NCBI RefSeq assembly: GCF_000711825.1
Contig: NZ_JONJ01000001.1
Span: 124,001-188,000, forward strand
Source of the DNA: [Clostridium] aminophilum DSM 10710
GTDB taxonomy: Bacteria; Bacillota; Clostridia; Lachnospirales; Lachnospiraceae
Length of the DNA: 64,000 nt
Direction of reading: 5' to 3'
Part shown: one piece after another, positions 51,348 to 61,359 of the stretch
Position numbering within the stretch: position 1 is the first letter of the stretch
Layout of the letters: every line of letters starts with the position of its first letter
Translations under genes and position numbers: made by a program
Notes under the pieces: generated by a model
The model's input: only the letters and a program-made list of their open reading frames with translations
What the model was told of the DNA's origin: nothing
Databases searched by the model: none

Positions 51348-52277
51348 TTATTCGGTCTTTGCGACCATGGCCTCCTGAACTCTGCGGTAGAGTTCCTGCG
51401 CCGTATTGTAGCCCATGCCCTTCTGTCTCTGGTTGACTGCCGCTGACTCAACGATAATCGCGAGGTTACGGCCCGGGCGGATCGGGATCGAGTGACATAC
51501 GACTTTATTGCCCAGAAATTCCATAAACTGGTCTTCCAGACCGAGACGGTCGTATTCCTTCTCTTTATCCCACTCCTCCAGTTTGATGACCATATCGATG
51601 GTCTTCTGGTCTTTCACCGACTGTACACCGAACAGCGTCTTGACGTCAATCACGCCGATTCCGCGCAGTTCGATAAAATACCGCGTGATGTCCGGCGAAG
51701 TTCCGATCAGCTGGGAGTCGCTGGTCCGGCGGATCTCCACCACGTCATCACTGACCAGACGGTGTCCGCGCTTGATCAGCTCCAGCGCCGCCTCACTCTT
51801 ACCGATGCCGCTCTCGCCCATGATCAGAACGCCGACACCGGCAACGTCGACCAGAACGCCGTGCACGCTGATCATCGGTGCCAGGCGGTCCGTCAGCCAC
51901 AGAATAATCTCCGCCATCAGGTGCGATGTCGGCTTCTCACTCATCAGACACGGCACCTCATAGTGCTCGCAGAGGCTGATGATATCGTCCGCCGGTTCGA
52001 TGCCCCGGCTGTAGAGAAGGCACGGAATTCCCGATGCCAGCAGTTTCTCAAAAACTTCCAGCCGTTTCTTGTCCGGAAGTCCGTTTGTATATGCAGTCTC
52101 AACATTTCCGATGACCTGAACACGGTCACTGTCGAAATGTTCCAGATAGCCGGTCAGCTGAAGCGCCGGCCGGTTTACTTCGGCATTTTTCAGAACGATC
52201 AGGTCCGTATCGATCTGAGGAGTCATGTTCTTCAGGCCGAGTTTGTCAATCAGTTCCGTGATGGTAACGTCTGCCAT
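51348..52277 (-). CDS. hprK: HPr kinase/phosphorylase
   Basis: A 309-residue HprK with an N-terminal regulatory domain and a C-terminal kinase domain: P-loop GESGIGKSEAALELI, HRLVSDDVVEI and the family signature LRGIGVIDVKTLFG. It phosphorylates Ser46 of HPr-type proteins, the switch for carbon catabolite control. The Crh-like protein three genes downstream is a likely substrate. Confidence 0.96.
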   Translation of the reverse strand: MADVTITELIDKLGLKNMTPQIDTDLIVLKNAEVNRPALQLTGYLEHFDSDRVQVIGNVETAYTNGLPDKKRLEVFEKLLASGIPCLLYSRGIEPADDIISLCEHYEVPCLMSEKPTSHLMAEIILWLTDRLAPMISVHGVLVDVAGVGVLIMGESGIGKSEAALELIKRGHRLVSDDVVEIRRTSDSQLIGTSPDITRYFIELRGIGVIDVKTLFGVQSVKDQKTIDMVIKLEEWDKEKEYDRLGLEDQFMEFLGNKVVCHSIPIRPGRNLAIIVESAAVNQRQKGMGYNTAQELYRRVQEAMVAKTE

Positions 52278-52428
52278 AAATCCCCCATTCCCAGCAGAGT
52301 CTGCTGTATGATTCTATCTTCCCGTCTGTGTTTATCATTTCTTCATTTGTATCGGTTCTTTTGTATCGGTTCATTTGTCTCGATCCGTTTCCCCGTTTTC
52401 TGCAGGACGTCCATATCCGCCCGCATTT

Positions 52429-54357
52429 TCAGTTTGCGCGGTTCTGGATTTCCACAACCTCATGGGGCGCCGCTTCGGGGTCTGCCTTATGGAAGAATCG
52501 GTACACTTCCTCCGCAGATGCCTGATTCATCGACGGGCATTTCGCCAGCTCTTCGACGCTCGCATCGCGGACGGCTTCAAAGGTCTTGAATTCGCGCATC
52601 AGCGCCAGTCTCCGCTTCGGGCCGATCCCCGGGATATCATCCAGAACCGAGTGTACCTGCTCTTTTCCGCGCAGGCTCCGGTGATACTCGATGGCAAACC
52701 GGTGCGCCTCGTCCTGAATCCGTGTCACTAATTTAAAGCCCTCAGAATGAGTATCGATCGGAATCTCCACATTATTATAATAGATTCCGCGCGTTCTGTG
52801 TCGGTCATCCTTCACCATACCGCAGACCGGAATCGATAAATTCAGATCGTTCAGCACTTCCAGCGCGATATTGACCTGACCACGGCCTCCGTCCATCATC
52901 AGAAGATCCGGAAAACGCGTAAAGCTTCCGGAGGCGACATCGCCTCCTTTTCTGCGGATCTCCTCCGCCTCGTCAATGCCGTGCTGAAAACGTCTCGTCA
53001 GAACTTCCCGCATCGACGCGTAATCATTCGGTCCCTGCACCGTGCGGATCCTGAATTTTCGGTAATCGTTGCGCTTCGGCTTTCCGTTCTCGAAGACAAC
53101 CATGGAGCCAACGGATTCAAAACCGCTGATGTTGGAGATATCGAACGCCTCCATCCGGTGAAGTCCCGCCAGTCCTATCCACTCACCGATCTGGTTCATG
53201 GCGCCGATCGTCCGGAGTTCCTCGCGCTTGATCTTCTCGCTGTCCTGATCCAGAACCATGCGGGCGTTTTTCTTCGCCAGCGCCACCATTTTCTCCTTGT
53301 CACCCTTCTGCGGCACCACGATCCGCACTTTCTGCCCGCGTCTTGCGCTCAGATAGGCTTCGATCGTCTCCTGGTCCTCGATGGGCTGCTCAATCCAGAC
53401 CTCATGCGGGATAAACGGCGTTCCGGAATAATACTGCTTCACAAAACTTGACAGAATCTGCCCGTTGTCCTGCACGTCCGAAACGGTCAGGTGGAAATGG
53501 TCCCGGCCGATCATTCTTCCGTCCCGGATGAAGAACACCTGCACCACTGCATCCAGATCTTCCTTTGCCATCGCAATGATGTCGCGGTCGTCCATGCTCT
53601 GGCTGGTGATCTTCTGCCGCTGCTCGACCGCCTGCACGCTGTGGAGCAGTTCCCGGTATTCGATGGCTTTCTCAAATTCCAGATTGTCGCTGGCTTCCAT
53701 CATCCGCTGCTCGAGTTCTCTCGTCACCTTTTCGTACCGGCCGCCCAGAAATGCCAGCGCCTCAGCGACCTTTTCCCCGTATTCTTCCTTTGAGATCCGG
53801 TTCATGCACGGCGCATCGCACTGCTGAAGGTGATAATACAGGCACTCCCGCCCTTTTCCGATGTCCTCCGGAAGCCGGCGGCTGCAGTTGCGGATGTGAT
53901 AGAGCTTATGAATCAGGTCAATGGTGTCTTTCACCGCCGTCGAATCCGTGAACGGTCCGAAATATTTCGCACCGTCCCGCATCATTCGGCGTGAGAACAG
54001 AACCCGGGGATATTCTTCATTGACCGTCACTTTTACATACGGATAGGTCTTGTCGTCTTTGAGCATCGTGTTGTATTTCGGCCGATGCTCCTTGATCAGA
54101 TTATTTTCCAGAATCAGGGCTTCGAGCTCCGAATCGGTCACAATATACTCAAAATACCAGATCAGCTGAACCATCCGGGTGATCTGCGGCCCGCGGTTCA
54201 CGATCTTTCGGAAATACGACCGGACACGGTTATGGAGATTCACCGCCTTGCCGACGTAGAGAATCTTGTCCGTCTCGTCGTGCATGATATAAACGCCCGG
54301 CTGTTTCGGGAGCTTCTTCAATTCCTCTTCCAGAACAAATCCCGGTTTAAATGCCAT
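52429..54357 (-). CDS. uvrC: Excinuclease ABC subunit C
   Basis: A 642-residue UvrC. The N-terminal GIY-YIG nuclease ([18 protein letters not shown]) makes the 3' incision. A UVR domain lies near 200-235. The C-terminal RNase H-like nuclease ([14 protein letters not shown]) makes the 5' incision, and helix-hairpin-helix motifs ([16 protein letters not shown]) end the protein. It acts with UvrAB, which are not in this window. Confidence 0.96.
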   Translation of the reverse strand: MAFKPGFVLEEELKKLPKQPGVYIMHDETDKILYVGKAVNLHNRVRSYFRKIVNRGPQITRMVQLIWYFEYIVTDSELEALILENNLIKEHRPKYNTMLKDDKTYPYVKVTVNEEYPRVLFSRRMMRDGAKYFGPFTDSTAVKDTIDLIHKLYHIRNCSRRLPEDIGKGRECLYYHLQQCDAPCMNRISKEEYGEKVAEALAFLGGRYEKVTRELEQRMMEASDNLEFEKAIEYRELLHSVQAVEQRQKITSQSMDDRDIIAMAKEDLDAVVQVFFIRDGRMIGRDHFHLTVSDVQDNGQILSSFVKQYYSGTPFIPHEVWIEQPIEDQETIEAYLSARRGQKVRIVVPQKGDKEKMVALAKKNARMVLDQDSEKIKREELRTIGAMNQIGEWIGLAGLHRMEAFDISNISGFESVGSMVVFENGKPKRNDYRKFRIRTVQGPNDYASMREVLTRRFQHGIDEAEEIRRKGGDVASGSFTRFPDLLMMDGGRGQVNIALEVLNDLNLSIPVCGMVKDDRHRTRGIYYNNVEIPIDTHSEGFKLVTRIQDEAHRFAIEYHRSLRGKEQVHSVLDDIPGIGPKRRLALMREFKTFEAVRDASVEELAKCPSMNQASAEEVYRFFHKADPEAAPHEVVEIQNRAN

Positions 54358-54384
54358 GTTTCCCTGTCTTTCTATATATGTTTC

Positions 54385-55572
54385 TCATCCGCGGGACCGC
54401 ATATGCGGTGCATCGAAATGCTGCTGCAGAAGGATGTATTTCCGGATCGCATCCAGCTGATCCTCGACTCCCGCACCGGTGTATTCCAGGTCGAGCGCCG
54501 CGCACATCGCGACGACTTCCCGTTCGCTCACAATCCCGCTCATTTTCCGGAGAACTGCAAGTTTCTCTTCCACATCCGCCGCATCCAGGAAGTCATAGAA
54601 CAGCGGGTTGAGTGACTGCTGCCCTTCCGATGCGGTCCGGGCAGTCTCCCGGGGCTTCTGCACCGCCGCTGCGTCCCGGCCGGCTTCCGTCTGCATCGCT
54701 GCTGACTGTACCGACGCCGTCTTTACTGCTGTATTCTGCATCGCCGCGGTATGCCTTGCCGCGTTCTGTACCACTGCGTCCTGCATCGCTGCAGGCCGTC
54801 CCGCTCCCGTCTGTACTGCCGCCGGTTTCGAAGCAACCGTCCGTCGCTCGGTCACATAGTTTGCCCGGCCGATAATCTCGTGCCGGTTCGAGACAACCGG
54901 AATCTTTGCGCCCACAAACCGGCCCCGTTTCTCCCAGATGTCTCCGCGGGTGTCCTTTGCATTCCCTGTGTCCCGTGCGTCCTGTGTGTCCTTTGTATCT
55001 CTGACATACGCTGCATCCCGTGCATCTTTTGCGTCATTTGTATCTTTCGTGTACGCTGTGCCCGGTGCGGCTTTTGCGTCATTTTTATCTCTGGCGTACG
55101 CTGTGCCCGGTGCGGCTTTTGCGTCATTTGTATCTTTGGCATACGCGTTGCCCGGTGCGGCTTTTATATCTTTTGTGTCGCTTGCATACACTGTCTGGGC
55201 CGCCGTCTGCGCAGCCGGCACGTCTGTCTTTCTTCCTTCGGAATTGATCCGGCGATCCGCTGCCACGGCCGATAACGCGGATTCTGAAGCCGGCTTTCCC
55301 GCTTCCTCTCCGGCGTACTCGCCGACCATTCCGTTGGGCACTTCCGCCACCCGCTCAAACCGCCAGTGCTGCTCCACCTCCGGATACTTCTTCCGGTCAA
55401 CCGGACTCATAAACATATCGAGCGGTCTCACATACACTCCGAAGTCGTCGTATAAAGCCTGGTAGACGACCATCTTCTCCCTGCTCTCCGAATGCGTCGC
55501 CACCGCAATGATCTGATAATACCTGTTCTTAAAATGGCGGTAACGCTCGCCCGGTTTCGGCCATTCGCGCAT
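54385..55572 (-). CDS. DUF1653 protein with low-complexity repeat linker
   Basis: A 395-residue protein. Residues 5-76 form a DUF1653 domain ([46 protein letters not shown]). Residues 129-210 are five degenerate 15-residue repeats of the type [16 protein letters not shown] second Ala/Gln-rich stretch follows, and a compact helical C-terminal domain occupies 322-395 ([20 protein letters not shown]). DUF1653 alone is usually an 80-residue protein of unknown role. AAGGAGG precedes the ATG. It lies 27 bases before uvrC. Confidence 0.8.
   Translation of the reverse strand: MREWPKPGERYRHFKNRYYQIIAVATHSESREKMVVYQALYDDFGVYVRPLDMFMSPVDRKKYPEVEQHWRFERVAEVPNGMVGEYAGEEAGKPASESALSAVAADRRINSEGRKTDVPAAQTAAQTVYASDTKDIKAAPGNAYAKDTNDAKAAPGTAYARDKNDAKAAPGTAYTKDTNDAKDARDAAYVRDTKDTQDARDTGNAKDTRGDIWEKRGRFVGAKIPVVSNRHEIIGRANYVTERRTVASKPAAVQTGAGRPAAMQDAVVQNAARHTAAMQNTAVKTASVQSAAMQTEAGRDAAAVQKPRETARTASEGQQSLNPLFYDFLDAADVEEKLAVLRKMSGIVSEREVVAMCAALDLEYTGAGVEDQLDAIRKYILLQQHFDAPHMRSRG
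54943..55188 (-). repeat. 45-bp coding repeats in the DUF1653 gene
   Basis: About five 45-bp units, the central three best conserved, encode the 15-residue Asp/Lys/Ala-rich repeats. The unit length keeps the frame, so copy number can vary without breaking the gene. Confidence 0.8.
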
Positions 55573-55704
55573 CGTCTGCCTCCTTCCGGCATTTTCCGGC
55601 CTGAAGCGCCGGTTTCCGCCGTCCTGTCTGCTTTTTTATCTCTAATGTCAAATATTCCCCCGGGGCCGACGGCCTCGGGAGAATACGTAATGTCACCTCA
55701 TGGA

Positions 55705-58017
55705 TTACCGGTTCTGATCCGGTGTCTCTTCATTTACCACATGCTCTGCGGTGTCTTTGCGGTCCTCTGTGTCGGCATCCGCCGCAGCCACGTCTTTTTC
55801 ATCCGCTTCTGCGGTGGTCGTCTCTTCCCCATCCGTTTCCGCCGCGGTCACTTCGCTTTCGTCCGTTTCTGTCACGGCTTCCGTCGCGTCGGATTCCGCC
55901 GGGCTTTCCTCGGCCGTAATCTCTACCGCGCCCGCATCAGCCGCATCCGTACCGGTCGCATCACCCGCCGAACCGTTTTCTCCTTCCGCAGCTTCCGCTT
56001 CGTCCGCCGGAGCGCTCCATTTCAGACGGTTCGCTTCCGCCGCCTCGTGCTCGGCCTGCATTTCCCGCAGAACCTCGCCGGCTTCCTGCTGACGCGGAGT
56101 CATATCGGAATCCTCTTCCGTCTTCTCCTCCTCGTCTCCGGTTCCCTCAACCTGATGAAGGATCTTCATAAACTCCTTGCCGGTGATGGTCTCTTTCTCG
56201 ATCAGGTGAGCCGCGATCTTATCCAGTGCTTCCCGGTGATCGCCGAGAATCTGCTTTGCTTCCGCATAGCACTCTTTCAGGATCCGGATCACTTCCTTAT
56301 CGATCTCTGCCGCCGTCGCGTCACTGCAGTTCAGCTGTGAACGCCCGGACAGATACTGATTTTCAATCGTCTCCAGACCGATCAGGCCGAACTTCTTCGA
56401 CATTCCGTAGCGCGTTACCATCTGGCGCGCCACACTGGTCGCCTTCTCGATATCATTGGCCGCACCGGTCGTCACACTGCCGAAGACCACTTCCTCTGCG
56501 GCGCGGCCTCCAAGGAAGCCGACCAGCATCGCATGGAGTTCCTTCTCGGAATTGAGGTATTTCTCCTCTTCCGGCACCTGCATGACATATCCGAGCGCCC
56601 CCATCGTTCTCGGAATGATGGTGATCTTCTGAACCGGCTCCGCATCCTTCTGGATCGCGTTGACAAGGGCATGTCCGACCTCGTGATAGGACACAATCCG
56701 GCGTTCTTCCTGACTCATGATGCGGTCCTTCTTCTCTTTTCCGACAAGAACGACTTCAACCGCCTCAAAGAGATCTTTCTGGCAGACTGCCTTTCTTCCA
56801 TTTTTGACGGCCATGATCGCCGCCTCATTGATCATGTTGGCGAGATCCGCGCCGACCGCGCCGGACGTAGCCAGAGCGATCTCATTGAAGTCAACGGTCT
56901 CATCCAATTTGACATCTTTTGCGTGAACTTTCAGGATCGATACGCGGCCCTTCAGATCCGGCTTGTCGACGATGACACGGCGGTCAAAACGGCCCGGTCG
57001 AAGGAGCGCCTTATCCAGAATCTCCGGACGGTTCGTGGCCGCCAGAACCAGAAGTCCCTTGGACGCGTCGAAACCGTCCATCTCGGAGAGCAGCTGGTTC
57101 AGTGTCTGCTCGCGCTCATCATTTCCGCCCATACGGCTGTCTCTGCTCCGGCCGATGGCATCGATCTCATCGATGAAGATAATGCACGGTGCCTGCTGTG
57201 CCGCCTGCTTGAAGAGATCGCGCACACGGGACGCGCCGACGCCGACAAACATCTCGACGAACTCGGAGCCGGAAATGGAGAAGAACGGAACTTTTGCCTC
57301 TCCGGCAACCGCCTTCGCCAGAAGTGTCTTACCGGTTCCAGGAGGTCCGACAAGAAGGGCACCCTTCGGGAGTTTCGCACCGATGGTGGTATATTTTGCC
57401 GGATTGTGCAGAAAATCGACAATCTCGGTCAGAGATTCCTTCGCCTCGTCCTCACCGGCCACATCGGCAAAGGTCACGCCGGTCGCCCGCTGAACATATA
57501 CTTTGGCGTTGTTCTTGCCGACGTTCATCAGACCGCCGCCACCGCCGACCTTCTTCATCATGAAATTGAAGAGGAACATCATGACCGCAATCGGAAGAAT
57601 CCACTCGATCAGCATACTGATGATGCTCATCGTCGGGTCCACCGCCTGCTGCTCATAGCGCGCCACGCCGGAATCGCTCAGCGTCTGCTCCAGATCCGGG
57701 TCATACATCGGCACGGTGTAATACTCCATGCCAAGGATTCCGCCCTCACTCAGTTCAGAACTCTTGCCGTTCTTCGAATCCTCTTTCGGTGTGATCGTGA
57801 TCTTGGAATTGCTGACCACAACCGATTCGATCTCACCGTCCTTCAGCATCTGTTTGAACTGGCTGTAAGGAATCATTTCCGAGCGGCTCTGCTGCCACCA
57901 GCTGTGCATCGCGCCCACGATAAATAGCGTGAACACAAGGGTTACAATCAATGCGGTATAATTCTGTTTTTTCTTCGGATCCCGTCCCCCGCGGTTGTTC
58001 TGATTATTTTCGTCCAT
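55705..58017 (-). CDS. ftsH: ATP-dependent zinc metalloprotease FtsH
   Basis: A 770-residue membrane AAA+ protease. Membrane segments lie at about 21-38 and 132-152. Walker A GPPGTGKT is at 224-231, Walker B FIDEID at 281-286, the second region of homology near 329-343 and the zinc site HEVGH at 445-449. It degrades misfolded membrane proteins and short-lived regulators. The last 140 residues are an unusual Glu/Asp/Ala/Thr-rich tail. GGAG precedes the ATG. A long leader with a possible upstream frame and a hairpin suggests post-transcriptional control. Confidence 0.96.
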   Translation of the reverse strand: MDENNQNNRGGRDPKKKQNYTALIVTLVFTLFIVGAMHSWWQQSRSEMIPYSQFKQMLKDGEIESVVVSNSKITITPKEDSKNGKSSELSEGGILGMEYYTVPMYDPDLEQTLSDSGVARYEQQAVDPTMSIISMLIEWILPIAVMMFLFNFMMKKVGGGGGLMNVGKNNAKVYVQRATGVTFADVAGEDEAKESLTEIVDFLHNPAKYTTIGAKLPKGALLVGPPGTGKTLLAKAVAGEAKVPFFSISGSEFVEMFVGVGASRVRDLFKQAAQQAPCIIFIDEIDAIGRSRDSRMGGNDEREQTLNQLLSEMDGFDASKGLLVLAATNRPEILDKALLRPGRFDRRVIVDKPDLKGRVSILKVHAKDVKLDETVDFNEIALATSGAVGADLANMINEAAIMAVKNGRKAVCQKDLFEAVEVVLVGKEKKDRIMSQEERRIVSYHEVGHALVNAIQKDAEPVQKITIIPRTMGALGYVMQVPEEEKYLNSEKELHAMLVGFLGGRAAEEVVFGSVTTGAANDIEKATSVARQMVTRYGMSKKFGLIGLETIENQYLSGRSQLNCSDATAAEIDKEVIRILKECYAEAKQILGDHREALDKIAAHLIEKETITGKEFMKILHQVEGTGDEEEKTEEDSDMTPRQQEAGEVLREMQAEHEAAEANRLKWSAPADEAEAAEGENGSAGDATGTDAADAGAVEITAEESPAESDATEAVTETDESEVTAAETDGEETTTAEADEKDVAAADADTEDRKDTAEHVVNEETPDQNR

Positions 58018-58081
58018 ATCTTATTCTCCAGGATCATGCATGAGCCGGCCTGATCCGGCCTCGCATCCGATCCGCTAAATA

Positions 58082-58107
58082 AAGTCTGAAAGCACTCTTT
58101 CAGACTT
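58082..58107 (-). repeat. Hairpin in the ftsH leader
   Basis: A perfect 11-bp stem AAGTCTGAAAG/CTTTCAGACTT with a 4-base loop. It closely resembles the hairpin between the two precursor genes at 24659. On the minus strand TATTTAGC follows, so it is at best a weak terminator. Confidence 0.75.
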
Positions 58108-58115
58108 GTACTCCG

Positions 58116-58193
58116 TCAACGCTGTACGCGCTGTATTTTTCGCCGTATCTTACTTTCGAGATATCGCCGCGGACAATTTTCTCCGGTCGGCAT
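58116..58193 (-). CDS. Possible leader peptide upstream of ftsH
   Basis: An ATG three bases after AAAGGAG opens a 25-codon frame starting MPTGENCPRRY, rich in Arg and Lys, within the 230-base ftsH leader. It ends just before the 11-bp hairpin. Whether it is translated is unknown; the spacing from the ribosome site is short. Confidence 0.35.
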   Translation of the reverse strand: MPTGENCPRRYLESKIRRKIQRVQR

Positions 58194-58246
58194 TATCTCC
58201 TTTTTGAGCAGTTTCGCCGATTTTCACGGTTAGCTGCATAAAATAG

Positions 58247-58275
58247 ATTATAACAAACTGATTTCGTACAATCAA
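58247..58275 (-). promoter_or_regulatory. Promoter of ftsH
   Basis: On the minus strand TTGATT (complement of 58270-58275), a 17-base spacer and TATAAT (complement of 58247-58252). Confidence 0.88.
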
Positions 58276-58285
58276 TCGAAATCTA

Positions 58286-58294
58286 TGCTATACT
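58286..58294 (+). promoter_or_regulatory. Extended -10 promoter of the glycosylase/radical-SAM gene
   Basis: TG-C-TATACT lies 22 bases before the ATG on the plus strand, divergent from and close to the ftsH promoter. No good -35 is seen. Confidence 0.6.
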
Positions 58295-58316
58295 TGCGGG
58301 AAGAAAGGAGCCGATT

Positions 58317-59726
58317 ATGGCGAAAAATGAACTCATGCACGTGGAGCATCCGTTCCCGGCAATTTATGATAAAGACTCTCGGATTCTGATTCTCGGATCG
58401 TTTCCGTCCGTAAAATCCCGCGAGATCAATTTCTTCTACGGGCATCCCCGAAACCGCTTCTGGAAGCTCATCTCCCACCTCTGCGGCGAGGCCTGTCCGG
58501 AGACGATCGAGGAAAAGACCGCATTTCTCCACCGGAACCACATCGCGCTTTGGGATACCATCGCCAGCTGCGATATTCACGCCTCCAGCGACAGTTCGAT
58601 CAAAAATGCGGTTCCGAACGATCTGACTCCCATCCTGAACGGAAGCCGGATCGAAGCCATCTACACCAACGGCAACGCTTCCTATCAGCTGTATGAAAAA
58701 TACATCCGGCCGGTTCTCGGGATTCCGGCCACAAAGCTTCCGTCCACGAGCCCGGCAAATGCCGCCTCGAAATTTGACGATCTGGTCAATGCATGGCGCC
58801 GGGTGACCTTCCATCTGAAGAGCACGCTCAGCTACCGCGAATGCCGCCTCTGCCCGCGCAACTGCGGCGTAGACCGCCTGAAAACACGCGGATACTGCCA
58901 GAGTCCGGCTTATGCCGTTGCGGCCAGAGCGGCGCTCCATCCGTGGGAAGAACCCTGCATCAGCGGCGGCCGCGGAAGCGGAACCGTATTTTTTACCGGC
59001 TGCACACTCCGCTGCTGTTTCTGCCAAAACTATAAAATCAGCCAGGAAGGCTTTGGAAAACCGGTCTCCTCGGGCCGTCTTTCCGAAATCTTCCTCGAAC
59101 TGCAGGAAAAGGGTGCGCACAACATTAACCTGGTCACCGCCGCCATGTATGCGCCCACAGTCCTCGAAGCCCTGGAAGCGGTACGCGGAAAACTCACCAT
59201 TCCGGTGGTTTACAACAGCGGCGGATATGAAAAGCCGGAGATCATCCGGGCTCTCGCACCGTATGTCTCCGTCTGGCTTCCGGATCTGAAATATTGCTCG
59301 CCGCATCTTGCAAAGAAATATTCCGGCGCAGAAAACTATTTTGAATATGCCTCAAGAGCCATCCGCACCATGATTGAGGTTGCGGGCGAACCGGTATTTG
59401 AAACGGATAATGACACTACCCTGCTTCAGCGCGGCGTGATCATCCGCCATATGGTTCTTCCGTCCCACCGGGACGACTCGATCCGCCTGCTCGAATGGAT
59501 CGCCGGCGAACTCCCGAAGGGGAAATACCTCATCAGCATTATGAGCCAGTACACCCCCTTCTATCACAGTACCGATTTCAGGGAAATCAGCCGGCGCATC
59601 ACCTCATTCGAATACAACCGTGTCATTGACGCCGCCATCGAGCTGGGGCTGACCGAGGGCTTTATGCAGGAAAAGAGCAGCGCGAAAGAAGAATACACGC
59701 CGCCCTTTGAACTGGATGGAATCTGA
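58317..59726 (+). CDS. Fusion of a DNA-deoxyinosine (hypoxanthine) glycosylase with a radical SAM protein
   Basis: One 469-residue frame with two domains. Residues 1-163 resemble uracil-DNA-glycosylase superfamily hypoxanthine glycosylases: ILGSFPSVKSREINFFYGHPRNRFW, HIALWDTI and LPSTSPAN. Residues 172-455 resemble the COG1313 radical SAM group related to pyruvate formate-lyase activase: CRLCPRNCGVDR, the cluster motif CTLRCCFC (Cys229, 233, 236) and VVYNSGGYEKPEII. No start codon lies at the junction, so a single polypeptide is made. AAAGGAG precedes the ATG. A link between base excision and radical chemistry is unexplained. Confidence 0.88.
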   Translation: MAKNELMHVEHPFPAIYDKDSRILILGSFPSVKSREINFFYGHPRNRFWKLISHLCGEACPETIEEKTAFLHRNHIALWDTIASCDIHASSDSSIKNAVPNDLTPILNGSRIEAIYTNGNASYQLYEKYIRPVLGIPATKLPSTSPANAASKFDDLVNAWRRVTFHLKSTLSYRECRLCPRNCGVDRLKTRGYCQSPAYAVAARAALHPWEEPCISGGRGSGTVFFTGCTLRCCFCQNYKISQEGFGKPVSSGRLSEIFLELQEKGAHNINLVTAAMYAPTVLEALEAVRGKLTIPVVYNSGGYEKPEIIRALAPYVSVWLPDLKYCSPHLAKKYSGAENYFEYASRAIRTMIEVAGEPVFETDNDTTLLQRGVIIRHMVLPSHRDDSIRLLEWIAGELPKGKYLISIMSQYTPFYHSTDFREISRRITSFEYNRVIDAAIELGLTEGFMQEKSSAKEEYTPPFELDGI

Positions 59727-59727
59727 C

Positions 59728-59780
59728 AAAGTCCGCAAACAGGCTTCGGCTCCCCGTCCACTCACTTCTGCGGGGAGCTT
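59728..59780. repeat. Dispersed palindromic repeat, copy C
   Basis: AAAGTCCGCAAACAGGCTTC followed by GGCTCCCCGTCCACTCA and CGGGGAGCTT matches the left three quarters of the element at 30104. It starts one base past the stop codon of the glycosylase/radical-SAM gene. Confidence 0.7.
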
Positions 59781-59816
59781 GAGTAACTGCATTGGATGAT
59801 TGCTATGACATGAACA

Positions 59817-60572
59817 TCAGATCGCATAATCAAAATCCTGACGGAGAATCCGCTTCAGAAAACGAACCGTCTTCTCATCCTTCGGATGACTGAAGATCTC
59901 CTGCGGAGATCCTTTTTCTACCACCACGCCTCCTTCCATGTAAACAACTTCCGTCGCCGCCTGCTGCGCAAAACTCATCTCGTGGGTGACAACAATCATC
60001 GTTGCCCCCTCTTTTGCAAGATCCTTCATGACATTGAGAACCTCGCCGACCAGCTCCGGATCCAGTGCGCTGGTCGGTTCATCAAAGAGGATCACCTCCG
60101 GATTCGATGCAATCGCTCTCGCAATGCCGACGCGCTGCTGCTGTCCTCCGGAAAGCTGGGACGGATAGTAGTCGCACCGGTCGCCGAGGCCGACCCTCTC
60201 CAGCGCTTTCTTCGCCGTCTCGATCGCCTGCGCTTTCGGGATCTTCCTGGCAACAATCAGGCCTTCGGTTACATTTTCCAGAGCGGTCTTATTGGCAAAG
60301 AGATTGTAGTTCTGGAACACAAATCCGGTCCGTCTGCGGATTTCACTGATGTCCTTTTTCGATGCGTTCTTCAGGTCCGCGTGAATCTCGTCGAAATCCA
60401 CGGTTCCCTGATCCGCCCGCTCCAGATAATTGATGGTCCGGAGAAAGGTCGTCTTGCCGGAGCCGCTCGGTCCGAGAATGACAATGATGTCTCCCTTCTT
60501 CACTTCCAGGTCCACGCCCTTGAGAATCTCATTGTTTCCATATGATTTGTGTACATTGTGCAATTTCAGCAT
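59817..60572 (-). CDS. Amino-acid-type ABC importer ATPase
   Basis: A 251-residue polar amino acid (GlnQ/HisP-type) ATPase: Walker [17 protein letters not shown]-loop FVFQNYNLF, signature LSGGQQQR, Walker [13 protein letters not shown] and [11 protein letters not shown] 60572 with AAAGGCGG upstream gives the family start [12 protein letters not shown]. Last gene of the importer operon, behind two permeases. Confidence 0.93.
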   Translation of the reverse strand: MLKLHNVHKSYGNNEILKGVDLEVKKGDIIVILGPSGSGKTTFLRTINYLERADQGTVDFDEIHADLKNASKKDISEIRRRTGFVFQNYNLFANKTALENVTEGLIVARKIPKAQAIETAKKALERVGLGDRCDYYPSQLSGGQQQRVGIARAIASNPEVILFDEPTSALDPELVGEVLNVMKDLAKEGATMIVVTHEMSFAQQAATEVVYMEGGVVVEKGSPQEIFSHPKDEKTVRFLKRILRQDFDYAI

Positions 60573-60645
60573 AGCGGCACCGCCTTTCCTTTTTTCGTTC
60601 CTCACCGGAACATAAGCCTACATTTCATCTATTATCCCACATCTG

Positions 60646-61359
60646 TCAGGCGACAGACGTTCTCCGGAATGCCGAGATCCGTTTCTCCGCCACCCGGAAG
60701 AGAAGCTGTACCACGGTACAAAGAACGATGTAGAGAATCAGCACCACCAGATATGCCTCAATGTAGTTGTATCCAAATGCAGCTTCCTTCTTCGCAATCG
60801 CCATGATATCCTGTACGGTCATCATGTACGCGAGCGATGTGCTTTTCAGAACGCTGATGGTTGTGTTGCAGATATTCGGCAGCGCCGCCGTCAGTCCCTG
60901 CGGAACAATGATCCGTCGGTACGCCTGTCCGGTTGTCAGTCCCACCGAAAGCGCCGCCTCCATCTGACCTGGGCCGATGGAAAACAGTGCTGACCGAAAT
61001 ACCTCCGTCAGAACCGCCGTCGTGTTCAGGGTAAAAACGGCAAACGCATATACGATCGGATTCATGTCAAAAATAGGGAGATGAAGTCCGAGTATCGTAT
61101 TAAACACGTGATTCAGCGTGGTCGGAAGAAGACTGTAAAAAAACAGGATCTGAAGAACGATCGGCGTTCCTCTCACGAAGGAGATGTAGCCGCGAATAAT
61201 CCGGTTCCCTTTCTCCCCTCCGGCCAGCCGCCGGATGGCAAAGAAGAACGCGATCGGCGAAGACAGGAGCATGGTCACGATCGTGATGATGAGTGTTGTC
61301 GGTATGCCCTTCATCGATTCCATCAGAGCCTGCAGGATAAATTCTGTGTTCAGTTCCAT
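60646..61359 (-). CDS. Amino-acid-type ABC importer permease, second
   Basis: A 237-residue polar amino acid permease with about five membrane segments and the EAA loop EAALSVGLTTGQAYRRIIVPQ. ATG 61359 with GGAGGG about nine bases upstream is chosen; the frame is open to 61413. Its first 260 bases overlap the apparent 3' end of the first permease gene in another frame. Confidence 0.9.
   Translation of the reverse strand: MELNTEFILQALMESMKGIPTTLIITIVTMLLSSPIAFFFAIRRLAGGEKGNRIIRGYISFVRGTPIVLQILFFYSLLPTTLNHVFNTILGLHLPIFDMNPIVYAFAVFTLNTTAVLTEVFRSALFSIGPGQMEAALSVGLTTGQAYRRIIVPQGLTAALPNICNTTISVLKSTSLAYMMTVQDIMAIAKKEAAFGYNYIEAYLVVLILYIVLCTVVQLLFRVAEKRISAFRRTSVA

Noticed and set aside
54943-55188. 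45-bp repeats considered as a CRISPR array
   Set aside because: Units are contiguous without spacers and lie in frame within a coding sequence.
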